Source: Saprospiraceae bacterium | GTDB lineage: Bacteria; Bacteroidota; Bacteroidia; Bacteroidales; JAIPBB01 | Direction of reading: 5' to 3' | DNA length: 34,742 bases | Assembly (NCBI GenBank): GCA_021739805.1 | Contig: JAIPBB010000013.1 | Location: 1-34,742 of the forward strand | Part shown: one piece after another, positions 8,757 to 16,744 of the stretch | How positions within the stretch are numbered: the stretch's first letter is position 1 | Layout of the letters: the number at the start of each line of letters is the position of its first letter | Notes under the pieces: model-generated | Told to the model about the DNA's origin: nothing | Database searches by the model: none | What the model saw: the letters and a program-made list of their open reading frames with translations, nothing else | Made by a program: the position numbers and the translations under genes

Positions 8757-10862
8757 TTATGATTTTAATTCAATAATTATTGATGTCCCGGCAATTATTC
8801 TTGTTCCCGGAACTATTGATTGCTTTTTAACTTTTCCTTTTCCAATCATTTTCACATTTAGACCTAAATCTTCAAGTAAGAAAACAGCATCTTTAGCACT
8901 CATACCAATAACATCAGGTACAAATCCATATTTAATCCTCTTTGTTTGAAGCTTAACCAAGTCGTGGTCATTTGATGTTTTCACCCAATTTGCAGTTGGA
9001 TTCGAACGACTTGTTTCAAAATCAATGGTTGAATAGATTTTTAAAAGTTCGTCCTGATACCCTGTCCGAACAAGAGGAACAGAACTTTCATTTGATATTG
9101 TATCATGATTTTCCTGAATCTCTAATTCAGTTGCATAAACTTTATCAGCAATTTCCTTAAAAACAGGTCCTGCAACTGATCCTCCATAATAGATTCCGCT
9201 TGTAGGATTATTAATTACTACTATACATGAATATTTGGGTTTATCAGCAGGGAAATAGCCAACAAATGATGCTTTGTAATTCGTTTTATTATATCCCCCG
9301 CTTCCGGCAGCAATTTGTGCAGTTCCGGTTTTGCCTGCAATTTTATAAATTGGATTTTTAAGGTTTGTGGCAGTTCCTCTTTCAACAACCCCTTCTAACA
9401 TTATTTTTGCTTTTTTTATGGTAGCAGGTGAGCATATTGCTTCATTTAAAACAATTGGTTCAAAAGTTTTCAAGGTTTTCCCTGTTTGTTTAATTTGAGT
9501 AACAAACATTGGTTTTATCATTTTACCATCATTAGCCACTGCATTGTATAAAGCTAAAGTCTGAAGCGGTGTTATTGCCAATTCATATCCAATTGACATC
9601 CATGGCAATGTAACACCTGACCATTCTTTCTTATCTTTAGGAGATTTAATCTTTGGTTGTCCCTCACCTTTAATTTCAATTCCAAGTGGCTTGTTAATTC
9701 CAAGCCTGCTCAAACCGTCAATAAATTCCTGAGGGTTTTTCGAATATGCTTTATAAATTAGTTTTGATACTCCAACATTTGATGAAACCTCAAAAGCTCT
9801 CTGAACATTTACTTTCCCATAGCCCCCTTTATGGGAATCTTCCATTTTTCTATCGTAATACATAGTCGTTCCATCACCGGTATTTACAGTGTCATCAAGA
9901 TCAAACTTCCCATCTTCTAATGCAACTAAAAGCGAAGCAAGTTTAAATGTTGAACCAGGTTCAGAGCTTGCTCCAACAGCATAATTATAAGTTTCATAAT
10001 AATTTCCTGAACTTGTGTCTAATTTCAAATTAGCGATTGCTTTGATTGCTCCGGTTTGGACTTCCATCAAAATCGCACAACCATGGTCAGCACCATGTCG
10101 TATGAGTTGTCTTTTTAGTGCACTTTCAGCAACATCCTGAATGTTAATATCGATGGTCGAAATAATATCTTTACCATGTTCAGGTTCCACGAGACTTTCA
10201 TCATTTAATGGTTTCCAACTTCCTCTGGCAGTTTTTTGCATTAACTTCTTCCCATTAACACCTTGCAATTCTTTACTATAGGCTCCTTCCAAACCAACAT
10301 TATATCCCTTTCGCCAAAAGCCAATTGTTCTTTGTGCTAAAAGTTTAAATGGCATTTCACGCCTATCTTTAATAATTGCAATTAAGCCTCCTCGGTTGTT
10401 ACCTCTTCGATAAATTGGAAATTTCCTAAGTTTTTTTAATTGCTCATACTGAACATTTCTCTTTACAAGATGGTATCTGTTCCCATTTCTTCTGGCACTC
10501 TTGAGATTGCTTTTATATGTTCGCCAATGTCTGTCGCCAAACATATTTGCTAAATAAATTGACAATGAATCAATATCGCGGTTAAAAACAGAATCAGGAA
10601 TTAATGGAGATGCCACATCCATTCTGATATCAAAAATCGGAACTGAAGTTGCCAGTACGCTTCCATCTGATGCGTAAATAGTTCCTCTTATAGCTTTAAT
10701 ATCAAATTCTTTCACTGTCTCTTTTAATGCTTTTTCTTTCCAAATATCGCCTTCGGCAAACTGAATAAACATTACTCTGCTTATAATGGCAATTCCAAAA
10801 GCCAGCATAAAGAAATACACGAGGTAAACTCTCCATAATATGTCTTTCTTAACTTTCTTCAT
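8757..10862 (-). CDS. ftsI: Septal transpeptidase FtsI (class B PBP with PASTA domain)
   Basis: Divisome DD-transpeptidase, anchored by one N-terminal helix (about residues 10-34). The order is dimerisation domain, then transpeptidase domain with the catalytic SxxK serine in GSTFK (Ser304), SSN (360-362) and KTGT (511-514). A C-terminal PASTA domain of about 57 residues follows (VPDVIGMSAKDAVFLLEDLG... to the end). I chose ATG at 10862; a TTG two codons upstream (10868) is also in frame but less likely. The gene lies between ftsL-like and murE, and its partner polymerase FtsW is in the same cluster. About 701 residues. Confidence 0.95.
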   Translation of the reverse strand: MKKVKKDILWRVYLVYFFMLAFGIAIISRVMFIQFAEGDIWKEKALKETVKEFDIKAIRGTIYASDGSVLATSVPIFDIRMDVASPLIPDSVFNRDIDSLSIYLANMFGDRHWRTYKSNLKSARRNGNRYHLVKRNVQYEQLKKLRKFPIYRRGNNRGGLIAIIKDRREMPFKLLAQRTIGFWRKGYNVGLEGAYSKELQGVNGKKLMQKTARGSWKPLNDESLVEPEHGKDIISTIDINIQDVAESALKRQLIRHGADHGCAILMEVQTGAIKAIANLKLDTSSGNYYETYNYAVGASSEPGSTFKLASLLVALEDGKFDLDDTVNTGDGTTMYYDRKMEDSHKGGYGKVNVQRAFEVSSNVGVSKLIYKAYSKNPQEFIDGLSRLGINKPLGIEIKGEGQPKIKSPKDKKEWSGVTLPWMSIGYELAITPLQTLALYNAVANDGKMIKPMFVTQIKQTGKTLKTFEPIVLNEAICSPATIKKAKIMLEGVVERGTATNLKNPIYKIAGKTGTAQIAAGSGGYNKTNYKASFVGYFPADKPKYSCIVVINNPTSGIYYGGSVAGPVFKEIADKVYATELEIQENHDTISNESSVPLVRTGYQDELLKIYSTIDFETSRSNPTANWVKTSNDHDLVKLQTKRIKYGFVPDVIGMSAKDAVFLLEDLGLNVKMIGKGKVKKQSIVPGTRIIAGTSIIIELKS

Positions 10863-10889
10863 TGCCAATTATTCTATCTTATGTTTTAA

Positions 10890-11321
10890 TTATCTATTTA
10901 TTTGTATTGGTGGTGTAACCGATTCCTTAATTCCTTTTTCCTGAAGTTTTTTCACAACTTCCGACTGTTTTGAATAATACATCAGCTCCGATTTGGTTGT
11001 TATATATTCATATCTTAGTTCATTTATTTCTGTATTTACTCTTTCTGTTTCTATAATCTTTTTTTCAGCATAATAGGAGTTAGCAATATAAATCACAGCA
11101 ATAAATGTTAGAAAGAGAGTGAATGGCAACAGACGAAGCACAATTTCTTTTGTCAAAATGCTACCGTCCATAACGCTTTGAACAGCTTTAGCAAAACCTC
11201 TGTCTCTCAAAACTCTTTTTCTGACCTTTCTAACTTTTTTGGCCTTAAGTTTTGGAGGAGCTTCTTCAACTCTCATTTGGTTTTTACCAACTTTTATATT
11301 TTTCTTCTTCCTTTTAAACAT
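10890..11321 (-). CDS. FtsL-like cell division protein
   Basis: 143 residues: a very basic cytoplasmic N-terminus (many K and R up to residue 40), one membrane helix at about 64-82, then a coiled-coil-like stretch (KKIIETERVNTEINELRYEY) and a proline-containing tail. This is the FtsL/FtsB layout: a bitopic linker that activates FtsWI. Position between rsmH and ftsI is the classical ftsL slot. Sequence identity to proteobacterial FtsL is too low to see by eye, so the name rests on topology and synteny. Its ATG overlaps the rsmH stop by one base (TAATG), indicating termination-reinitiation coupling. Confidence 0.85.
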   Translation of the reverse strand: MFKRKKKNIKVGKNQMRVEEAPPKLKAKKVRKVRKRVLRDRGFAKAVQSVMDGSILTKEIVLRLLPFTLFLTFIAVIYIANSYYAEKKIIETERVNTEINELRYEYITTKSELMYYSKQSEVVKKLQEKGIKESVTPPIQINR

Positions 11322-12214
11322 TATATTTTTTCTGCAACCCTAAGTTTTGCACTTCTTGATCTATTGTTTTTTTCTATTTCTTCTTCACCAGGAACTATGA
11401 CTTTTCTATTAATTAGCTTGAAAGGAACAATAGGATTACCATAAAAATCCTTTTCAATTCTCCCTTCAAAATTTCCTGATTTAAAAAAATTCTTAACCAG
11501 TCTATCCTCTAATGAATGGTAAGAAATCACGACAATTCTTCCTCCTTTATTCAAAACATCAACACTTTGCAATAGCAATTCTCTTAAAACTTCTAATTCG
11601 TCATTAACTTCAATTCTTAATGCCTGAAAAACTCTTGCATAGTATTTATTTTCTTTTCCTCTTTGAACACACTGAACAATTGCTTCTTTAAGCTGACTAG
11701 TTGTTTCAATGGGATTTACAGTTCGTTTTTCAATAATCTTATTTGCCAGTTTCGAAGCATTTTCTATTTCTCCATAATTCCTAAAAACTCTTTTCAATTC
11801 TTCGTAGGGATACTCACTCACAATTTCCTTTGCACTAAGCTTTGAACTTTTATCCATTCTCAAATCCAACTCTCCATCAAAGCGAATTGAGAATCCTCTT
11901 TTAGCTTCATCAAATTGAAATGATGAAACACCCAAATCGGCAAGGATTCCATCAACAGGAAAAGCATTATAAAGCTTCAGGAAATTTTTTAAGTATTTGA
12001 AGTTCTGATTTATTAATTGAAACCTCTCATCATCAAGCATATTTGGTTGAGCGTCTTCATCCTGGTCAAAACCGATAAGTTTCCCATCCTTGAGTTTTTC
12101 AAGAATTTTTCGGGAATGACCTCCGCCACCAAATGTGACATCCACATAAGTTCCATTTGGTTTTACAGCTAAACCTTCTATGCTTTCTTTTAATAAAACA
12201 GGGCTATGATACAT
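11321..12214 (-). CDS. rsmH: 16S rRNA (cytosine(1402)-N(4))-methyltransferase RsmH
   Basis: S-adenosylmethionine-dependent methyltransferase (MraW) that modifies C1402 in the P-site region of 16S rRNA. The 297 residues show YHSPVLLKES at the start, the SAM-binding VDVTFGGGGHSRKIL, LADLGVSSFQFD, ARVFQALRIEVNDEL and VVISYHSLEDRLVK. Its start lies inside the 3' end of mraZ (11-bp overlap) and its stop overlaps the ftsL-like start, so the first three genes of the cluster are tightly coupled. Confidence 0.97.
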   Translation of the reverse strand: MYHSPVLLKESIEGLAVKPNGTYVDVTFGGGGHSRKILEKLKDGKLIGFDQDEDAQPNMLDDERFQLINQNFKYLKNFLKLYNAFPVDGILADLGVSSFQFDEAKRGFSIRFDGELDLRMDKSSKLSAKEIVSEYPYEELKRVFRNYGEIENASKLANKIIEKRTVNPIETTSQLKEAIVQCVQRGKENKYYARVFQALRIEVNDELEVLRELLLQSVDVLNKGGRIVVISYHSLEDRLVKNFFKSGNFEGRIEKDFYGNPIVPFKLINRKVIVPGEEEIEKNNRSRSAKLRVAEKI

Positions 12215-12680
12215 TTTCCTTTAAATCCTGATTGTTATTATTGCCCATAACTTCTTCTGCCAAGGCAGAAAAATCTTCAGGCTCATCAGTAAGCAAGTTT
12301 TGATAAACATCTTTTGCCCAAACTTCTATCCTATTTGAAAAAGCAAAAAGAACAAGTTCTTTAGCAATTTTTGCATAGCTGAGAAGTTGTTTTGGTAACA
12401 ATAAGCGATTGGTTGCATCTAAACTTAATTCTGTTGCACCTCTGTAGAAGTACCTTGAAAAATCTCTGTTTTTCTTATTGTAAAGATTAAGTTGATTCAC
12501 TTCATCACTAATTTCTTTCCACTCATTCATTGGATAAAGAACAAGACAGTTTTCAAAACCGCGATTAATAACAAATTTATCCTGGGCATCAGGTGAAATT
12601 TGACGCTTCAAACCAGCTGGAAGCATTATCCTGCCTTTTGCATCAATTTTACATTCGAATTCCCCGATTAAGTTTGCCAT
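12204..12680 (-). CDS. mraZ: Transcriptional regulator MraZ
   Basis: First gene of the dcw cluster; a ring-forming DNA-binding protein of the SpoVT/AbrB fold that represses or tunes its own operon. The 158 residues contain two copies of the family motif: DAKGRIMLP near the N-terminus and DATNRLLLP near residue 90, the DxxxR loops that contact DNA. The C-terminal tail (NNNNQDLKENVS) is hydrophilic and overlaps rsmH. Three 10-bp direct repeats of MraZ-box type lie 34-63 bases upstream of its ATG, so autoregulation is likely. Confidence 0.96.
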   Translation of the reverse strand: MANLIGEFECKIDAKGRIMLPAGLKRQISPDAQDKFVINRGFENCLVLYPMNEWKEISDEVNQLNLYNKKNRDFSRYFYRGATELSLDATNRLLLPKQLLSYAKIAKELVLFAFSNRIEVWAKDVYQNLLTDEPEDFSALAEEVMGNNNNQDLKENVS

Positions 12681-12697
12681 TACTAATTTTAAAGGTG

Positions 12698-12705
12698 TAA
12701 ATATA
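12698..12705 (-). promoter_or_regulatory. Possible -7 element of the mraZ promoter
   Basis: On the minus strand TATATTTA matches the Bacteroidota -7 consensus TAnnTTTG except for the last base. It lies 18 bases before the mraZ ATG and just downstream of the MraZ boxes, so bound MraZ would sit over the upstream promoter region. No clear -33 TTTG at correct spacing; weak call. Confidence 0.4.
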
Positions 12706-12713
12706 TAAAAGAA

Positions 12714-12743
12714 TTACCACATTTTACCACTTTTTACCACTTT
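12714..12743 (-). promoter_or_regulatory. MraZ operator: three 10-bp direct repeats
   Basis: Read on the minus strand, three contiguous 10-mers: AAAGTGGTAA, AAAGTGGTAA, AATGTGGTAA. GTGG-centred repeats at exactly 10-bp (one helical turn) spacing in front of mraZ are the known form of MraZ boxes in several phyla (for example AAAGTG-type boxes in mollicutes and TGGG-type in enterobacteria). A fourth, poorly matching decamer may lie at 12744-12753. Confidence 0.85.
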
Positions 12744-12990
12744 TGGTTACATTGTTAATAACTTTTTTAATAAAGTCCCACATAAGCTTATTCTTTATAT
12801 TGATTTTCAGATATATAAAAAATCCTATAAAATGGGATGTTGGTGGAAAACTTTGCATATTTTAAACTTAAATGCCCTTTTCGGGATTATCATTCTTGGT
12901 TGGTTAATTGTTTAAATTAAACTATTTAACACTTAAATCTTGTGAATTGCCATGTAATGAGTAATTTTGCTGAAGAAACTATTTTTAAGA

Positions 12991-13860
12991 ATGCAGGACG
13001 AACAGGAAATATCAGGGATTGAAATCACGGAAAATTTCATTAATATTGAAGAAGTCTTCAAAAGCAAAAGCCCGGCAGCAAAAGCATTACCAAGGTTTAT
13101 ACTGAATTATTTAAAAAGAATAATTCATGAAAAAGAAATAAATGCTTTGCTCTACAATAATAGAAATACTTTCAACCTGGAGTTTGTTGAAGAAGTTGTC
13201 AAGGAATTTAAAGCAAATATAAGTATTACAAATGTTGAGAATATTCCAAAAGAAGGTCGTGCGTTAGTAGCATCCAACCATCCACTTGGAGGACTTGATG
13301 GAATAGCACTTTTGCATAAATTTGGTGAAGTGAGAAAAGATGTAGTTTTCCCTGTGAATGACATTTTATTATTTATTCCACAATTAAAAGGATTACTAAT
13401 TCCTATTAATAAACATGGAAAAAACACAGAAAACATTAAAATTATTGATGATACTTTTACATCAGAAAAACTAATTCTTTATTTTCCTTCAGGAATGGTT
13501 TCGAGAAAGCATAAAGATGGAATTTATGACCTGGATTGGAAGCATACTTTCATAACGAAAGCTGTTAAATACAAAAGGGATGTAATTCCTGTTTTCATTG
13601 ATGGAAAAAACTCAAACTTTTTTTATGGTCTTGCCAGGATTAGAAAAATGCTGAATATTAAAGCTAATATTGAAATGCTTTATCTACCTAATGAAATGTA
13701 TAAACAACACAATAAAAATATTAATATAATTGTCGGCAAACCAATACCCTATGAAACTTTTAATAAATCATTAAAAGCTAAAGAATGGGCAAAGAAAGTT
13801 CAAAAATACGCTTACTCTCTTGAAAAAAATCCAAAGCAAATCTTTAATCCAGAATTGTAA
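12991..13860 (+). CDS. glsA: O-acyltransferase of PlsC family, probable glycine-lipid GlsA
   Basis: LPLAT/PlsC-type acyltransferase. From ATG 12991 it has 289 residues; a TTG at 12967 in the same frame would add eight. Block I reads ASNHPLGGLDG, with catalytic-type His97 and Asp103 separated by five residues rather than the usual four. The acyl-acceptor block III is FPSGMVSRK (165-173). It is 15 bp upstream of a GNAT-type N-acyltransferase. In Bacteroides thetaiotaomicron such an adjacent pair (glsA and glsB) makes N-acyl, O-acyl glycine lipids: GlsB N-acylates glycine, GlsA then O-acylates the 3-hydroxy fatty acid. I infer the same role; lyso-ornithine lipid acylation is the main alternative. 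The start region is divergent from mraZ. Confidence 0.75.
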   Translation: MQDEQEISGIEITENFINIEEVFKSKSPAAKALPRFILNYLKRIIHEKEINALLYNNRNTFNLEFVEEVVKEFKANISITNVENIPKEGRALVASNHPLGGLDGIALLHKFGEVRKDVVFPVNDILLFIPQLKGLLIPINKHGKNTENIKIIDDTFTSEKLILYFPSGMVSRKHKDGIYDLDWKHTFITKAVKYKRDVIPVFIDGKNSNFFYGLARIRKMLNIKANIEMLYLPNEMYKQHNKNINIIVGKPIPYETFNKSLKAKEWAKKVQKYAYSLEKNPKQIFNPEL

Positions 13861-13875
13861 TATTAAAAAATTATT

Positions 13876-14811
13876 ATGGAAACTATTATAGAACCTATTG
13901 ACAAAGAAAAAATCAAAGCTGAACTTACAAAAGATAAATTTGTAAGGATTACTAACAATGGAAATAAAGAAATTTATATTATAACGCATCATGATTCTCC
14001 GAATACGATGATGGAGTTGGGCAGACTAAGAGAAGTTACATTTAGAGATGCAGGAGGTGGCACCGGAAAAGCTTATGATATTGATTCTTATGATACTGCT
14101 GAAGTACCATTTAAGCAATTAATCGTTTGGAATCCTAATGATGAGGATATAGTAGGTGGTTATAGATTTATTGAAGGATATAATATTAAACTCGACGAAA
14201 ATAAGTCTCCAATAAGTGCAACCGCAAAATTGTTCAATTTTTCTGATAAATTCATTAAAGACTTTATGCCCTATATGATAGAACTTGGAAGGTCTTTTGT
14301 ACAACCAAATTATCAACCAAGTTTCAATATAAGAAAGGGAATATACTCACTTGACAATTTGTGGGACGGTCTTGGTGCAGTGATTGTTGACAATCCGGAT
14401 ATAAAATATTATTTCGGAAAAATCACAATGTATTCAAGGTTTAATATAACTGCCAGAGATTTAATACTATTCTTCCTCCACAAACATTTCCCTGACACTG
14501 AAGGTTTAGTGTATCCTTTTAAACCTGTAGAATTTCAAACCGAAATCGACTACCTTGACAGGACTTTTATCGGTAAAAATTTTGATGATGATTATAAAAT
14601 ATTAATGAAAAATGTAAGAAGATTAGGAGAATCTGTTCCTCCACTTGTAAATGCGTACATGACTTTGTCTCCCAGCATGAAAACCTTTGGTACTGCAATA
14701 AATCCATCTTTTGGAAAGGTTGAAGAGACAGGAATATTGGTAACAATCGACGACATTTACGATTTCAAAAAAGAAAGACATATATCAGAGTATAAAAAGA
14801 AAGAGGTTTAA
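13876..14811 (+). CDS. glsB: Hemolysin-like GNAT N-acyltransferase, probable GlsB
   Basis: 311 residues of the 'putative hemolysin' branch of the GNAT fold, the family of OlsB and Bacteroides GlsB, which transfer a 3-hydroxyacyl chain from acyl carrier protein to the amino group of ornithine or glycine. Visible family features are LGRLREVTFRDAGGGTG, the QLIVWNPNDEDIVGGYRFI strand pair and ELGRSFVQPNYQPS. It follows the PlsC-like gene by 15 bp and precedes engB by one base, so all three are probably one transcript. The amino-acid substrate cannot be read from sequence; glycine is inferred from the lineage and the pairing. Confidence 0.75.
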   Translation: METIIEPIDKEKIKAELTKDKFVRITNNGNKEIYIITHHDSPNTMMELGRLREVTFRDAGGGTGKAYDIDSYDTAEVPFKQLIVWNPNDEDIVGGYRFIEGYNIKLDENKSPISATAKLFNFSDKFIKDFMPYMIELGRSFVQPNYQPSFNIRKGIYSLDNLWDGLGAVIVDNPDIKYYFGKITMYSRFNITARDLILFFLHKHFPDTEGLVYPFKPVEFQTEIDYLDRTFIGKNFDDDYKILMKNVRRLGESVPPLVNAYMTLSPSMKTFGTAINPSFGKVEETGILVTIDDIYDFKKERHISEYKKKEV

Positions 14812-14812
14812 A

Positions 14813-15412
14813 ATGATTATAAAAAATGCAGAATTTATTATAAGCAGTCCGGATGTTAAGAAATGTCCAAAACCAAAATTTCCAGAATACGCATTTATTG
14901 GAAGATCGAATGTTGGAAAATCATCATTGATTAATATGTTGGTTGACATTAAGAATCTTGCGAAAATTTCAGGCACACCCGGGAAAACTCAATTAATAAA
15001 TTACTTTGAAATTAATCACCAATGGTTTTTGGTAGATTTACCCGGCTATGGTTTTGCGAAAATTTCAAAATCAATCAGAGAGAAATTCGAGAAAATGATT
15101 AATGATTTTTTAATTAAAAGACCTAATCTTTTAAACACTTTCGTATTAATAGATGCCCGCCTTGAGCCACAAGCGAACGACACTAAATTCATCACCTGGT
15201 GCGGTGCAAATGGTCTTCCTTTTACTATCGTTTTCACAAAAGCTGATAAACTTAGCAAAAAGGAATTATCAGATAATATTGCAGCCTATGAAAAACATCT
15301 ACTTGAAAGCTGGGAAGAACTACCACAAATGATAATTTCATCAGCTAAAACTGGTTTAGGAAAAGACGAAATTCTTGATTTTATTGAAGAAACTAATGAG
15401 ATATATAAATAA
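14813..15412 (+). CDS. engB: Ribosome biogenesis GTPase EngB (YsxC/YihA)
   Basis: TRAFAC-class GTPase needed for late large-subunit assembly. The 199 residues show G1 GRSNVGKSSLIN (about 31-42), G2 around GTPGKTQLINY, G3 DLPGYGFAK, G4 FTKADK and G5-like SSAKTGLG. Size matches the single-domain EngB family. The ATG follows the preceding stop by one base (TAAAATG), and the preceding codons provide a partial GAGG, so translation is likely coupled to the acyltransferase upstream. Confidence 0.96.
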   Translation: MIIKNAEFIISSPDVKKCPKPKFPEYAFIGRSNVGKSSLINMLVDIKNLAKISGTPGKTQLINYFEINHQWFLVDLPGYGFAKISKSIREKFEKMINDFLIKRPNLLNTFVLIDARLEPQANDTKFITWCGANGLPFTIVFTKADKLSKKELSDNIAAYEKHLLESWEELPQMIISSAKTGLGKDEILDFIEETNEIYK

Positions 15413-15465
15413 TTGATAAAAATAAGTGCCTGATTTATTGATTAGCTGAGATTAACACTTTTTGT

Positions 15466-15588
15466 GTCATTTGCTTCGCTATCATTAGGTTGTCATCCAT
15501 ACGGACAAGTTTTGCTTCGCATTATTAATAGTCATTTACTGCACCTCATTAAGTTGTCATTAGGTTGTAAATTTAACAATTTAACAAT
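15466..15588. repeat. GTCATT-type repeats and ATTGTTAA octads between engB and gldB
   Basis: The convergent spacer holds several GTCATT units, including a 14-mer GTCATTTGCTTCGC (15466-15479) that recurs exactly at 21191-21204. It also has ATCCATACGGAC (near 15490), a core seen again at about 18716 and about 29035, and ends in two TTAACAAT octads (15573-15588), the reverse complement of the unit at 4495-4510. No clear terminator hairpin was found for either flanking gene. Confidence 0.75.
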
Positions 15589-15590
15589 AT

Positions 15591-16604
15591 TTATTTCTTT
15601 GGTTTATATTTGGATTTTGTTAGTATTTTCTGAGCATCTGCTTCTTCCATCAATTGTTTCAAGTCAATATCATTATTATTGTCCATGTATTTTTTTACAA
15701 TTTGCCATCCAATGAAATACCCCAAACGTGAAGGTGATTCTTTTGAAAAATTGGACGTAAACGGACCATTAATTATAAAGCTTTTTGAAAGGCTATTATC
15801 CGTTGAATACAGCAACTTATTTTCAATAAAAAAAGACCAAATATTAACTTCATTTGCTTTTGCCCAATTAAACTGACTTTCAGAATATTTAATTTTCAAA
15901 CTATCATTAAATTCAGGCAACATAGCATCAACAAAATACAATATCTTCCCATGATATATCATTTTATCCAACAAAGTTTTATTTAAATCTTCATCCGGTA
16001 GTTGCAATCTTGCAAGCTCACTCATGCAATCGAAAACTATTAAATCTTTTGTCATCCATTTAGTCATATATGTTGGCAAACCAATTTGAGAATAGGGTTG
16101 GAATTCTGAACCAAGATACATGTCTAATGCAATTATCAGGTTATTATCAGAAATTTTAATTGGATATTCATAGTCTAGTCCTGAAATATAAGTAAAAACA
16201 TCATGCTCACGCCTTAAAGGGAAATAGTATTTATAATGTTTATAAGCTGAATTAAGGTCTTTCTTCAGATTGTTTAAATCAGGATATTGTTTAAATGTTT
16301 CTTCCGATAAATTTATCAGCATTGGGTCGTTCAAATATTCCCTGATTTGAAACACATTTATTGTGTCATTTAAATCGGCATTAAGAAAGAACTTATAATC
16401 ACTCTGAATCTTAATCAGTTCTTCCTTGAGATTACTTTTATCTAAGCTAAAAAGTGTTTTACCATATCTCTTAATATTTATATTTACATCAATATCAGAA
16501 ACATCAACATCAAGTTTTCTTTTATGATGGCAGGAAACATTAATACATATAAAAGTAAAAAACAAAAAAACAATAAATAAATTTTTTAAACCAAAACCTT
16601 TCAT
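15591..16604 (-). CDS. gldB: Gliding motility lipoprotein GldB
   Basis: 337 residues starting with a hydrophobic signal segment and a cysteine at residue 25 (NVSC, an imperfect lipobox), so probably a lipoprotein in the cell envelope. The body resembles GldB: LDMYLGSEFQPYSQIGLPTYM in the middle and the C-terminal SRLGYFIGWQIVKKYMDNNND, followed by a Lys-rich end. GldB is required for gliding in flavobacteria and belongs with the Gld/Spr machinery; its molecular activity is unknown. Presence in a genome with a T9SS cargo protein (right edge) is consistent, but GldB homologs also occur in non-gliding Bacteroidota. Encoded alone, divergent from 16745. Confidence 0.82.
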   Translation of the reverse strand: MKGFGLKNLFIVFLFFTFICINVSCHHKRKLDVDVSDIDVNINIKRYGKTLFSLDKSNLKEELIKIQSDYKFFLNADLNDTINVFQIREYLNDPMLINLSEETFKQYPDLNNLKKDLNSAYKHYKYYFPLRREHDVFTYISGLDYEYPIKISDNNLIIALDMYLGSEFQPYSQIGLPTYMTKWMTKDLIVFDCMSELARLQLPDEDLNKTLLDKMIYHGKILYFVDAMLPEFNDSLKIKYSESQFNWAKANEVNIWSFFIENKLLYSTDNSLSKSFIINGPFTSNFSKESPSRLGYFIGWQIVKKYMDNNNDIDLKQLMEEADAQKILTKSKYKPKK

Positions 16605-16744
16605 AATTGGATATTTAAAATTATATACGAAAATAATAATAGTTAATTAATTTCTTTAAAAAACAGTAAAAGTACGTAGTAAATAATAAAAAAAATTATT
16701 TAATTTTATCATAAATTAAAATTATTAACAAAATCTTTAACAAA

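Noticed and set aside
12967..12990. TTG start for the PlsC-like protein
   Set aside because: An ATG eight codons later fits the expected family N-terminus; the TTG remains possible but less likely.
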